A stretch of 64,000 bases of DNA from Bifidobacterium callitrichidarum (lineage in GTDB: Bacteria > Actinomycetota > Actinomycetes > Actinomycetales > Bifidobacteriaceae), in the NCBI RefSeq assembly GCF_003129905.1, contig NZ_QFFM01000009.1, forward strand, positions 53,194 to 117,193, written 5' to 3'. Positions within the stretch are counted from its first letter, which is position 1. Each line of letters opens with the position of its first letter. The translations under genes and the position numbers were made by a program. Below the pieces are notes generated by a model that had not been told where the DNA came from, made no database searches, and was given only the letters and a program-made list of their open reading frames with translations. Below are positions 32,525 to 44,330 of this stretch, piece by piece.

Positions 32525-34885
32525 TCACAACAGCGTGAACCAGGACTGGATCTGATGCCAGACGCCCGGATTATTGGCGATGAGCGCATCATCCCTCGCC
32601 AGCACGAAACAGCTCAGCACGGCCACGGCCAGTGTGAAGAGCACCAGCAGCACCACGGTCCAGCGCATCAGCCAACGCCACGGCGTCACATGCGCGATGC
32701 CGTCGCCCGAGGCCGCGTCGTTCGCGCCGGCCAATGATTTGCTTGGTTCGCGCCCATTGACCAGCCACAGGAGCCCGGGAATCGAGGCAAGCGCGGTCAG
32801 ATAGCCGAAATCGGCGGAATACCGCCAACCCAAGCCGCCTACGTAGCTGTCGAACACGATGAGCGCGCCGGCCAGCATCAGGCAGGACATCAGCCACGGA
32901 CGCATGCCGTGCATCTCCAGCCGGCGCAGGAACGGCAGCACGAGCGCCAACGCCATGAGCGGCGTGGCGGTGAACAGCGCGCCCACCATCACCTCGTAAT
33001 ATCCCCAGACCGGCATAGGTGCGGGGGAGAGCGCCAGCCAGGGGAAGTGCTGCGTGAACCGCAGTGGCAGGCACAGGTAATACCAGATGGTCACCGGCAT
33101 ATCGCGCAACGGGGTCACGTACCGGGTCATATCCGAAACGGAGAACTGGTAGGCGTTGCCGAAATTGAACGGGCTGCCGAACCGGACCTTGTTCCACATC
33201 ATCAGCGGCACCACCACGGCCACGGCCGGCACGATCACCGCCACCGGTGCGCGCAACGCCTGCCACCAGACCACGCGCCGGTCCTTCAGATCGGCGGCCA
33301 TCGCGCGGATCTGCGGCCAGAACAGCGGGAAGGCCAGCAGCGCCGCAAGCGTGAAGGTGGGGCGGCATCCGAAGTTCGCCGCGATGCACAGCGCGCCGAA
33401 CGCGAGCCGGGGCAAGGACAGTGGGCGTGCATTGCCCGCCTGCCAACGGTCGATGGACAGCACCGGCCGATGCGAGGTGTCCGCGCCCACCCAGAACCAC
33501 AGTCCCAGCGAAGTCAAGGCCAGCGACGCCGCGAACGGCACCTGGTAGAAGTTCGTGCGGTAGATGAGGTACCCCGCCTGCGAGCCGAGCAGGGCGCTCG
33601 CCACGGTCAGCGAGGCGGCGGCCAGCGAGGTGCGGGGCATCACGCGGTGGATGACGCGCAGCACCAGCATCGAGAAGAAGATGATGAACAGCAGCACCAG
33701 GAACTGCTCGGCGGCGGCCGTGGGCAGCGTGCGCCCGGTGAGGATGCGATAGGGGGCGAACAGCAGCACCGCCGGCAGCACGCCGAAGTACGAGTACCAG
33801 TGACCCTGGTAGTAGACGTAATCCCAGTAGATCGGGCTCACGCCATCCGCCAGCAGCTTCAGGCGGGTCGGCACGTCGTACGGGTCGGCGGTGGCGGCCA
33901 GCCGGTCCGGCACCTGCAGGTCGAGCCATGGGCGGCCGGCGATCAGCGAATCCGCCACATGACCGTACTGATCGAAGTCGTAGGTGTATCCGCCGGCGAT
34001 ATGGAAGGCAAGCGGCATGGCGTTGGCGAGCTGCCACGCGATCGAGGCGCCGATGGCTATGACGGGTACGGCCATGATGCCGGCGAAGGCGAGCCGCTGA
34101 CGAGGACTGTCCGGATCGAACGGGATGCGCCAGAGCCGCGAACCCGGCCGCCACAGGGCAAGCATGAACAGCAGCAGCGCCATCGCCGCGATACGGACGC
34201 CGCTGACGGCGAACGGCACGCGAACGTTGGCACGGGCGTCGGAAATCGGCACGATGGAGCCGCGCGTCTCCTGAATCCACACGCGCACGGTGCCCTTGCC
34301 GGGGGCCTTGATGTAATGGCTGCGCTCGATGCCTGGGGTGAGCGACTGCGCGCGGCCGGTGGTCACGATGGTGGTGGTCGTGGGGGAGGACTGCGAGCCG
34401 GCGGCGGATTCGTCGGTGCCGGAATCCGTGGCATTGGCGGCATCGGAGGAACCCGACGTCGTGTCGTTCGCGGACGTTTCCCCGGCCGTGACGGTGCTGG
34501 TCACATCCACGCGCACGTTGATGGAACTGAGCGGCTTGACGACCCGTTTGTCGCCGTTCGCCTTGGATTCCTTCTCGGCCTGCTCATGGGCCTTCTCGAT
34601 GGTCTCTCCGGACGACGTGTCGATGCGCAGGTATGGCGAAGTGCCGTCCGCGGTCAGTTCCAGATACGCCGCGGTCGGGTCGGTGACGGTCAGCATGCCG
34701 TCGTCCGTGCGCTTGAGGCCCGCACCCAACGTGTTATGCACCGCGTTGGTGTCCGTGCTGGCGCCCAACGTCCGCCAGAACGGCAGGTTGAAGACGATGC
34801 ACTCCATCGCTGCGATGGCGAGCGCCGCCACGATCAGCGCGGCCAGGATACGGCGGGACTTGCGTCGGAGATGTTCGGAAAGCAC
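32525..34885 (-). CDS. Large polytopic membrane protein with extracytoplasmic N-terminal domain
   Basis: 786 residues. One helix near 14-33 is followed by an extracytoplasmic region of about 190 residues, rich in Thr, Ser and Asp with a poly-Thr stretch. About ten to twelve membrane segments fill 235-775. The topology (long loop, then many helices, YDFDQYGHVADSLIAGRPWLDLQVPDRL in the first loop) resembles GT-C type glycosyltransferases or polymer-export proteins, but no family could be fixed. Start is a GTG at 34885; TAGAAT ends 7 nt upstream, so the mRNA may be leaderless. Divergent from the 1,210-residue gene with only 61 nt between them. Confidence 0.7.
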   Translation of the reverse strand: MLSEHLRRKSRRILAALIVAALAIAAMECIVFNLPFWRTLGASTDTNAVHNTLGAGLKRTDDGMLTVTDPTAAYLELTADGTSPYLRIDTSSGETIEKAHEQAEKESKANGDKRVVKPLSSINVRVDVTSTVTAGETSANDTTSGSSDAANATDSGTDESAAGSQSSPTTTTIVTTGRAQSLTPGIERSHYIKAPGKGTVRVWIQETRGSIVPISDARANVRVPFAVSGVRIAAMALLLFMLALWRPGSRLWRIPFDPDSPRQRLAFAGIMAVPVIAIGASIAWQLANAMPLAFHIAGGYTYDFDQYGHVADSLIAGRPWLDLQVPDRLAATADPYDVPTRLKLLADGVSPIYWDYVYYQGHWYSYFGVLPAVLLFAPYRILTGRTLPTAAAEQFLVLLFIIFFSMLVLRVIHRVMPRTSLAAASLTVASALLGSQAGYLIYRTNFYQVPFAASLALTSLGLWFWVGADTSHRPVLSIDRWQAGNARPLSLPRLAFGALCIAANFGCRPTFTLAALLAFPLFWPQIRAMAADLKDRRVVWWQALRAPVAVIVPAVAVVVPLMMWNKVRFGSPFNFGNAYQFSVSDMTRYVTPLRDMPVTIWYYLCLPLRFTQHFPWLALSPAPMPVWGYYEVMVGALFTATPLMALALVLPFLRRLEMHGMRPWLMSCLMLAGALIVFDSYVGGLGWRYSADFGYLTALASIPGLLWLVNGREPSKSLAGANDAASGDGIAHVTPWRWLMRWTVVLLVLFTLAVAVLSCFVLARDDALIANNPGVWHQIQSWFTLL

Positions 34886-34946
34886 CCCATTATTCTATCG
34901 GCATGATAACGGCATGATGTCGTGTAAACAAGAGACAATGTGAACC
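34886..34946. promoter_or_regulatory. 61-bp divergent promoter region, both sides possibly leaderless
   Basis: On the minus strand TAGAAT (34898-34893) ends 7 nt before the GTG at 34885. On the plus strand GACAAT (34934-34939) ends 7 nt before the ATG at 34947. The -35 regions of the two promoters must overlap or interleave, so the two genes may compete for RNA polymerase. Confidence 0.55.
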
Positions 34947-37900
34947 ATGCCAAAACCACCATCGAATCCCCGCCGTCATGACCATCGCCGTATTTCGCTG
35001 CTGGGCGGACTCAAGGATTCGATGAACGCGCTTGCCGCCGACCTCGGTCTGACCAGACCCGCCGCCAACAACGTCAACCCGTTCGGTGACGCACTGCAGG
35101 AGGCCAGCGAGCGCAAGGGCGGCGTGATCGACGAACTCACCCGTCATGCCGTGCCGCTGAGCCCGGTGACCAAACGCCGTACCTTCCCTGGCCTCGAGAA
35201 CGTGCCGGAGGGACTGGTGCTGGGCTGGGCGCAGCTGCCGCAGACGCAGGGCCGTGGCTTCTCGCTTGGCATCTTCCCTGACCGAGACCACTTCGCCCAA
35301 GTGGCGTTCGCCGATACGCACGGCCGTGTGTTTGTGGGCACGGATCCGAACATGGACGTGCAGGATATGCAGCCGCGCTTCATGTTCGGCAAGGAAAAGG
35401 ACGTGATCTTCCCGGACGGCGAGCGTCTGGGATGGCGTGATGCCGCGCGCGACGGTTTCGACCGCGCCGGTGGCGCCTCGGGCGTGGGCGGTGCGGCGCT
35501 GACCGTTTTCGGCCGTGCGATGGACTTCGCCAAGGACCGCATCGAAGGCCGCACCCTTGGCCGTTCGGATGGCGAGGGTGAGGGCGTCAAGGCCGTGTTC
35601 GGCGGCATCGTGGGCCGCGACGACTCCGGCCGCATGACCTGGCTCGCCTCCTGGCTCAAGGCCGGCAACCGCTACACGTTGGAGCAGATGCGCGCCAACC
35701 TGCCCGCCGACATGCGTCACGACCTGGAATACCGGGACGCCATCACCATCGCGTTCTTCGCCGCGTACATGATTCCGCAGATCAACGGGCTGCTCATCGG
35801 CTTCGGTTCGGGCAACATCTTCCGCCGTCTCAACCGCGAGGCGCCGATCGGGGCGATCCGACGCTGCGTGCGGGACACTTTGGCCGCCCGCGCCCACGGC
35901 ATGCGCGCCTCCGGTCTGGAGGACCATTTCGCCGATCTCATGCGCGAGGCCGGCGCCCTGGACCAGACGCCGGGCCTGGAACCCGTGCATGGTGCCGAGC
36001 CGCTGCACCTGTACACCTCCACGTATTCGAACGGCTACTTCTTCACGTGGGACAAATCGCTGGCATTCGGCCAGGCGCTGAAGTCGCTGAAGATCGAGGG
36101 CAATCTCAACCGTTTCGCCGCCGTGAGCGCATGGCTGGAACGCAACGCCTCGCTGGGCCGCACCCCCACGGAGGACACGGTGACCCGCGCCGAGGCCGCG
36201 CAGATCGACATGAAACTCATCGAGAACCCCGCCCTGATGGCCCTTGACCCGTATGACGGCGCGGACGAGCGACGGGCCGTGCTGAGCATGGTGGGCATCG
36301 CCGAGCGTGCTGCTGAGCAGATTCGCGGCGACTTCCCCGATCCGCGGGATGCCACGGGGGCTGGCACTGGTATGGGTGCCGGTGCGGGTATGCCGGGTTC
36401 CCCGGCCGGAGAGACGTTCCGTACCAGCGGCGCTCGGCCCGGTGCGGGTGCCGCTTCGGACGAATGGGTCTACCGTCAGGCCCTGTCCTCGCTGCTGCGT
36501 CGCCTGCGCCTGCCTTACCGTTTCGATGTGGAGTTCCGCTCCCGCCTGGACAGCGGCGAGGTGGCCATCGGCTTCACTACTGCCGGCACGTCCATGATGC
36601 CGGACAGTCGCTATGACACGGCCCGTCGCACGTGGCGCACGTTGAGCGGCGCCGAACGCGCGTCGATGAGCGCCGCCTACAACCTGCGCGTGGGCCTTAT
36701 GATGGCGGCGCTGAGCTTCGGCGCCAGCAGTTCGGTGCGTCAGGTCTCCCTGCACATCGATTCCATCGGTCTGGAGGAGGCCATCGCCGAACAGGACTCC
36801 GCCATCGAGGCGATGATGAGCGAGGCGCTGAGCGCGTTCGAGCATCTGCGCAGCGGCGACATGGGTCGCGCCGGCTCCAAGGCCGACCCCAAGGACGGCG
36901 ACTTCCACGGCGACCCGACCCGCCCAATCAGTCGCGAGGAGACCTTCGGCCAGCCATCCGGCGGCGAGGATCGCGCTTCGGCCCCGGATACGGGTGCTTC
37001 GGCACAGACCAGCGACCCCGATGCCGGTTCCGCGGGCGGCCAGGAGAACGGCAACGACTCCATCGACTCCCAGTTCGAGGACCTGATGCGTGGCGTCGAC
37101 ATCGACGAAATGGCCTTCAGCATCGGCGGTGAATCCGGCGAGGGGCATGCGGACGGTTCCAATGCCGGCGGCGAGGACGACTCCGATTCCGATCAGCGTG
37201 AAGATTCGGTCTCCGCGGATGATGCGGGTGACGATCCGATGAGCGTGCTGCGCCGCAACCCCACCGTGCGCAACATGGTCACCGTGACCTTCAACCGCGA
37301 CGCCTTCCTCAAGCGCCTCGACACGGACGGCCTCGACAACCCCGAGGACACCTACCGCATGTTCGGTGCCGTGATGGACGTGGACGGCGAAGGCGGACTC
37401 AAGCCCGTCGCGGCCGACTTCGATTTGTCCGACAGCCGTTTCTCACCCACCGGTTCGCAGGAGGAGCCCGAACTCGCCGACCGCAGCTTCAGCCCCGCCA
37501 CCGCGCGCGTGCTGGGTGCCAAGGACAGCGCGGGCCTGGTCATCCAGCGCGTGGACCTGCTGCAGCACGGGGTCAACGAATTCCATGCGCTCGCACAGGA
37601 CTCCTCGCTCGATTCCGTGGGCAAGGCACAGCAGGCCATGCGCATCATCGACTCCATCTGCGATCCCGAACTGACCGCCCTGGCCTCCGAGGTGACCAGC
37701 GCGCTGATCGACGGCAAGGACACGCCCGACTTCACGTTCACGCTCGCCAACGATCTGGACAAGGAGCGCCTGCGTGCCCGCGACCTGCTGTTCTCCGGCC
37801 AGGCCGAGCAGGCCATCGAGACGGCCGAGGCCGCCGTGGCTCACATGGACCAGATCTACGCCGCCGGCCCCGGCGTGCCGCGCTACTTCAACTCGTATGC

Positions 37901-38579
37901 GGAGCGCGTGGTGTACAACCGCCTGTTCGCCACACCGGACGAGCGCACCGTGCTCATCCCGGACAATCTTTTCTACGCCCACATGGAACTGGCGGACGTG
38001 TTGAGCCAGATCAAGGGCGCGAAGGCCGCGATTCCGCACCTCAACCGCATGGTGGCCTACGCCCCCGCCTACCCGCTCTCGCACCTCAAGCTCGCCATCC
38101 AGCTGGCCCGCAGCGAGGACTGGGATTCGGCGCGCGCGGCCTGCCTCAACGCGCTGCGCGTGGCCCTCGACCGGGACGACGCCGCCTTCGCCTACTACCG
38201 TTTCGCCTACGCGGAATGGATGCTCGACCGGTTCGACACGGCCGCCGCGGCGTACATCATGAGCGACCACATCGCCCCCGGTGCCATCGGCTCGCTCGAA
38301 GGCGAACTGCAGGAGCTCGTGGCGCGCGCTGACTCGCAGTGCATCGCCGTGCCGGAAAGCGTGGAGGCCGCGGCGCATGTGCTCGCCATCCATGACCTGC
38401 CGGTCTGGCCGCACATCGAAGTGGCCGGCATCATGCGCGATGCGGCCCGCGTGTGCGTGGATGAGGGCATGTTCGTGCCCGCCCGCACACTTTCGGTGGC
38501 CGTGGCACGCATGAACGACGGCGAAGGCGACAGCATCGACGTCATCCAGGCCCAGTTCCTGCGCTCTCTGTCCGCATAG
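34947..38579 (+). CDS. Large cytosolic protein of unknown function with C-terminal TPR-like repeats
   Basis: 1,210 residues, no signal peptide or clear membrane helix. The N-terminal half has mixed alpha/beta character (FPGLENVPEGLVLGWAQLPQTQGRGFSLGIFPDRDHF). A Gly/Ala-rich linker lies near 470-500. A strongly acidic low-complexity stretch spans about 645-770 (DSDSDQREDSVSADDAGDD). The last 250 residues look like tetratricopeptide helices (ARDLLFSGQAEQAIETAEAAV, ELADVLSQIKGAKAAIPHLNRMV, YRFAYAEWMLDRFDTAAAAYIM). It could be a scaffold, but no catalytic motif is seen. Probable leaderless mRNA. Followed by a GGCTCCCC-type repeat before ligA. Confidence 0.7.
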   Translation: MPKPPSNPRRHDHRRISLLGGLKDSMNALAADLGLTRPAANNVNPFGDALQEASERKGGVIDELTRHAVPLSPVTKRRTFPGLENVPEGLVLGWAQLPQTQGRGFSLGIFPDRDHFAQVAFADTHGRVFVGTDPNMDVQDMQPRFMFGKEKDVIFPDGERLGWRDAARDGFDRAGGASGVGGAALTVFGRAMDFAKDRIEGRTLGRSDGEGEGVKAVFGGIVGRDDSGRMTWLASWLKAGNRYTLEQMRANLPADMRHDLEYRDAITIAFFAAYMIPQINGLLIGFGSGNIFRRLNREAPIGAIRRCVRDTLAARAHGMRASGLEDHFADLMREAGALDQTPGLEPVHGAEPLHLYTSTYSNGYFFTWDKSLAFGQALKSLKIEGNLNRFAAVSAWLERNASLGRTPTEDTVTRAEAAQIDMKLIENPALMALDPYDGADERRAVLSMVGIAERAAEQIRGDFPDPRDATGAGTGMGAGAGMPGSPAGETFRTSGARPGAGAASDEWVYRQALSSLLRRLRLPYRFDVEFRSRLDSGEVAIGFTTAGTSMMPDSRYDTARRTWRTLSGAERASMSAAYNLRVGLMMAALSFGASSSVRQVSLHIDSIGLEEAIAEQDSAIEAMMSEALSAFEHLRSGDMGRAGSKADPKDGDFHGDPTRPISREETFGQPSGGEDRASAPDTGASAQTSDPDAGSAGGQENGNDSIDSQFEDLMRGVDIDEMAFSIGGESGEGHADGSNAGGEDDSDSDQREDSVSADDAGDDPMSVLRRNPTVRNMVTVTFNRDAFLKRLDTDGLDNPEDTYRMFGAVMDVDGEGGLKPVAADFDLSDSRFSPTGSQEEPELADRSFSPATARVLGAKDSAGLVIQRVDLLQHGVNEFHALAQDSSLDSVGKAQQAMRIIDSICDPELTALASEVTSALIDGKDTPDFTFTLANDLDKERLRARDLLFSGQAEQAIETAEAAVAHMDQIYAAGPGVPRYFNSYAERVVYNRLFATPDERTVLIPDNLFYAHMELADVLSQIKGAKAAIPHLNRMVAYAPAYPLSHLKLAIQLARSEDWDSARAACLNALRVALDRDDAAFAYYRFAYAEWMLDRFDTAAAAYIMSDHIAPGAIGSLEGELQELVARADSQCIAVPESVEAAAHVLAIHDLPVWPHIEVAGIMRDAARVCVDEGMFVPARTLSVAVARMNDGEGDSIDVIQAQFLRSLSA

Positions 38580-38609
38580 AAGCTGACCGCCGGCGGCGTC
38601 GTTTTTCTT

Positions 38610-38656
38610 GGCGCCCCTCTCTGAGGGGAGCTGTCGCCGCAGGCGACTGAGGGGAG
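38610..38656. repeat. GGCGCCCCT/GGGGAG palindromic repeat upstream of ligA
   Basis: CCCCTCTCTGAGGGG (38615-38629) followed by CTGTCGCCGCAGGCGACTG, which is itself a hairpin (GTCGCC/GGCGAC), then AGGGGAG. Same unit as one arm of the 10697 palindrome. It lies between the 1,210-residue gene and ligA and may terminate the former. Confidence 0.65.
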
Positions 38657-38688
38657 TAGGGTCCGATTCCCGAGCTCGGCTAGGATAG

Positions 38689-41445
<2,757 letters not shown>

Positions 41446-41548
41446 TCGAGCCATTAGTGTGATTCCCGCCACGGGCCGATTCGCCGGCGGACTCTGGCAT
41501 GCCGGCGCGGCACACGCTAGTCTGGTACGCGGCAATTAAGGAGGATGC

Positions 41549-42658
41549 ATGACTGATACCCGTGAGATCGAAGCCGCCATCTATGACCGTCTGAGCCGCG
41601 TCATCGACCCTGAACTCGGCCGATCCGTGACCGATCTGGGCATGATCGCCGCCATCGACGCGACGCCGGCCGCCGACGGCAACGGCTACGACGTCACCGT
41701 GCATGTGGAGCTCACGGTCGAAGGCTGCCCGCTTTCGGAGACCATCACCAACCAGATCAACGGTGCTGTGGCCTCCTATCCGGCGGCCGCGCTCACCCCG
41801 CATATCGAAGTCAGTTCGATGAGCCGCGACAAGCTCGACGACCTCGTGGCGGACCTCAAGGCCGAACGCAAGCAGAACCCGTTCAACAAGCCGGGCGTCA
41901 AAACCCGCATCTTCGCCATCGCATCCGGCAAAGGCGGCGTGGGCAAGTCCTCGGTCACCGCGAACCTCGCGGCCACGTTCGCCGCCCTCGGCTACGACAC
42001 CGCCGCCATCGACGCGGACATCTACGGCTTCTCCCTGCCGCGTCTGTTCGGCGTGCACACCCAGCCCACGAACCTCAACGGCATGCTCATGCCGGTGACC
42101 GCGTGGGGCGTCAAACTCATCTCCATCGGCATGTTCGCCGGTGCCGACCGGGCCATCCTATGGCGTGGCCCCCGTCTGCAGCGCTCCCTCGAACAGTTCC
42201 TCTCCGACGTGTGGTGGGGTCAGCCGGACGTGCTGCTGCTCGACCTGGCGCCCGGTACGGGTGACATGGCCATCTCCGTGGCCCAGGCGCTGCCGAACGC
42301 CGAACTCGTGGTGATTACCACCCCGCAGCCCTCCGCCTCGGACATCGCCGTACGTTCCGGCCTTGTGGCATTGCAGGTGCCGATGAAGGTGCGCGGCGTG
42401 GTGGAGAACATGAGCTACTACGAGCACAAGGGCGAACGTTTGCATATCTTCGGTGAGGGCGGCGGCCAGCGCGTCTCCGAACAGCTCACCGAGGCGTTGG
42501 GTTACGACGTGCCGCTCATGGCCCAGTTGCCGCTCGTGCCCGAAGTGCGCGAGACCGGCGAAGCCGGACGTCCCGCCGTGCTCGACGCGGAGGGCGCGCT
42601 GCGTACCGACGGCATTGGAGCCACGTTCCGGTCGCTCGCCGAGCAGCTGATGGCGTAG
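41549..42658 (+). CDS. mrp: Mrp/NBP35-family iron-sulfur carrier ATPase
   Basis: 369 residues. The N-terminal 90 residues are a DUF59 (MIP18-like) domain (YDRLSRVIDPELGRSVTDLGMI). The P-loop domain has the deviant Walker A of the MinD/Mrp family, ASGKGGVGKSSVTANLA near residue 128, switch DADIYGFSLPRLFG and Walker B LLLDLAPGTGDM. In this family the protein transfers Fe-S clusters to apo-enzymes. The usual C-terminal Cys-x-x-Cys is absent: the site reads VENMSYYEHKGERLHIFG. So cluster binding, if any, must be by another route. Start is set by TTAAGGAGG. Confidence 0.88.
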   Translation: MTDTREIEAAIYDRLSRVIDPELGRSVTDLGMIAAIDATPAADGNGYDVTVHVELTVEGCPLSETITNQINGAVASYPAAALTPHIEVSSMSRDKLDDLVADLKAERKQNPFNKPGVKTRIFAIASGKGGVGKSSVTANLAATFAALGYDTAAIDADIYGFSLPRLFGVHTQPTNLNGMLMPVTAWGVKLISIGMFAGADRAILWRGPRLQRSLEQFLSDVWWGQPDVLLLDLAPGTGDMAISVAQALPNAELVVITTPQPSASDIAVRSGLVALQVPMKVRGVVENMSYYEHKGERLHIFGEGGGQRVSEQLTEALGYDVPLMAQLPLVPEVRETGEAGRPAVLDAEGALRTDGIGATFRSLAEQLMA

Positions 42659-42758
42659 TCAGTTATACGCGATTGTTGGGTCGGACAGTGCCGGCATAGC
42701 TCGGCATCGCCGCATAATCGGTGTATACCTGCGGTGATGCCGGCGCTGCACCGGCGAG

Positions 42759-42802
42759 CGACCGGTGTATGACCAGCGCGTGACCGGCGCGTGACCGGTG
42801 AA
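42759..42802. repeat. 11-bp tandem repeat, four units
   Basis: Units CGACCGGTGTA, TGACCAGCGCG, TGACCGGCGCG and TGACCGGTGAA follow one another exactly. They lie 31-75 nt upstream of a TATAAT (42833-42838) that should serve the cation-efflux gene. Copy number could vary between strains. Confidence 0.7.
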
Positions 42803-42832
42803 CAGGATCGGACACGGAGGCGACGGACCTCC

Positions 42833-42838
42833 TATAAT
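42833..42838 (+). promoter_or_regulatory. Consensus -10 box of the cation-efflux gene
   Basis: TATAAT, 25 nt before the GTG start and 8 nt before an AGGAAGGGA ribosome site. No clear -35 is seen; the tandem 11-mers lie just upstream. Confidence 0.55.
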
Positions 42839-42863
42839 GCCGTCCCGAGGAAGGGACTCAATC

Positions 42864-43829
42864 GTGTCTGATCAGAAGAATGCCGGCGCGGCGGTCAAGG
42901 CCGCGCTGCTAGCCAATGTCGGCGTCGCCTGCGCCAAGTTCGCCGCCGCGGCGTTCACCGGCTCGTCATCCATGTTCTCCGAATCCGTGCACTCGGTGGC
43001 GGATTGCGCGAACGAACTCGTGCTTATGGTCGGCGACAAGGCCTCCGACCACAAATCCCGCGGCGACCATCCATTCGGCCTGCACCGCGTGAAGTACCTC
43101 GCAAGCTTCATCGTGGCCACACTGCTGTTCTTCGTCGGCGGCGTGTTCGCCGTCTCGCAGGCGGCAGGCAAACTCGCCGGACTGGTCGAAGGCACGGTGC
43201 CCCGTGACGCGAACTCCCTGGAGCTCGTCGCGGCGCTCGTGGTGGTCGGTATTTCCGCATGCCTCGAGGGATACGGTCTGCACACCTCCGTGCATGAGGC
43301 GCGCGGTCGTATGAAGCGCGTGCAGGTGGAGGACGATTCGCTGGTCGGCTTCTGGCGGCGCACCAAGTCCGCCGAACTCGCCTCGGTGATGATGGAGGAT
43401 ACGCTGGCCCTGATCGGTCTGGCGTTCGCAGGACTGGGCATCGGCCTGTCCATCATCACCGGCGACGAACTGTACGACGCCATCGGCGGTATGCTCGTAG
43501 GCCTCGTGCTGGTCTGCGGTTCGGCGGCGCTCGCCTTCAAGTCCGGTTCGCTCTTGGTGGGCGAAAGCCTTGACCGTAGCACCCGTGCGCTGGTGGTGAA
43601 GGCCGTGGAGAGCACGGCCGGCGTGGATCGGCTCATCAACATGCAGGCTATCCATATGGATGAGGATTCCGTGCTGCTGTGCCTTAAGGTGGAGACCTCC
43701 AAGCTCGACCGTGATTATGACGTGCAGACCGTGGACAAGATCGAGACCAACGTCCGTCGCACGCTGCCCTGGTATGAGTGGGAGATCTACGTGGAGCCTG
43801 ATATCTGGCGCGACAAGCAGGCGGCCTAG
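42864..43829 (+). CDS. Cation diffusion facilitator (CDF) family metal transporter
   Basis: About 321 residues. Six predicted helices carry the CDF metal-binding residues: SVHSVADCANELV in helix 2 and MEDTLALIGLAFAG in helix 5. The characteristic DHKSRGDHPFGLHRVKYL loop follows helix 2. A C-terminal cytosolic domain of about 100 residues ends in EWEIYVEPDIW. Such proteins export Zn2+, Mn2+ or Fe2+ in exchange for protons at the cytoplasmic membrane; metal specificity cannot be read. The GTG start at 42864 follows AGGAAGGGA; the longer frame from 42798 is not favoured because it would run over the TATAAT. Confidence 0.87.
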   Translation: MSDQKNAGAAVKAALLANVGVACAKFAAAAFTGSSSMFSESVHSVADCANELVLMVGDKASDHKSRGDHPFGLHRVKYLASFIVATLLFFVGGVFAVSQAAGKLAGLVEGTVPRDANSLELVAALVVVGISACLEGYGLHTSVHEARGRMKRVQVEDDSLVGFWRRTKSAELASVMMEDTLALIGLAFAGLGIGLSIITGDELYDAIGGMLVGLVLVCGSAALAFKSGSLLVGESLDRSTRALVVKAVESTAGVDRLINMQAIHMDEDSVLLCLKVETSKLDRDYDVQTVDKIETNVRRTLPWYEWEIYVEPDIWRDKQAA

Positions 43830-43925
43830 CCGGTCTGATCTCAAGATCGTCTTCATCTGCCCGGCCGTAGGTTTCCCGATGTCGCATCCCGATTGCAGCG
43901 GGTCCACTCGATACAATGAATGGTT

Positions 43926-44291
43926 ATGGGAAAGACGACGATCAGGGTCCAGTTCGATGACCCGTTGGATGCGGCGCATTTCCTTCAGCAGTGCCGCCGG
44001 AAGGGGCTCGACGCGGAGCTGGAGGATTCGCGCCCGCAGGTCAAACGCAACGGTCCGGCGCTCGCGGCATGGCTCAAATCGCATCCCGGCTGGTATGAGG
44101 TGGGGGAGTCCGTCAATCGCACCGCGGCGAACAAGGCGGTACTGAAGATTCGCAACGGCGAGCGCCGGGGTTTCGAAAGTGGCAAATTCGAGGCGCGCAT
44201 GGAGAACCACGACGGCCGCTGGCTGGTGTATGCGCGTCATGTGGGCCGCCCCAAACCCCAGCCCGGCGAAGGCATGGAGCCGCTGTTCTGA
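43926..44291 (+). CDS. Small hypothetical protein (121 aa)
   Basis: 121 residues, MGKTTIRVQFDDPLDAAHFL to PGEGMEPLF. No signal peptide, membrane helix or Cys. It is basic in the middle (RPQVKRNGPALAAWLKSHPGWYEVGESVNRTAANKAVLKIRNGERRGF), which could suit nucleic-acid binding, but no family was recognised. TACAAT at 43912-43917 ends 8 nt before the ATG, so a leaderless mRNA is likely; an ATG at 43920 is an alternative. It lies 39 nt before the hexosaminidase gene, and the two may be co-transcribed. Confidence 0.72.
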   Translation: MGKTTIRVQFDDPLDAAHFLQQCRRKGLDAELEDSRPQVKRNGPALAAWLKSHPGWYEVGESVNRTAANKAVLKIRNGERRGFESGKFEARMENHDGRWLVYARHVGRPKPQPGEGMEPLF

Positions 44292-44330
44292 AGCGAGAGC
44301 TAAGCAGAGCCAATCGGAAAGGAACCAAAC

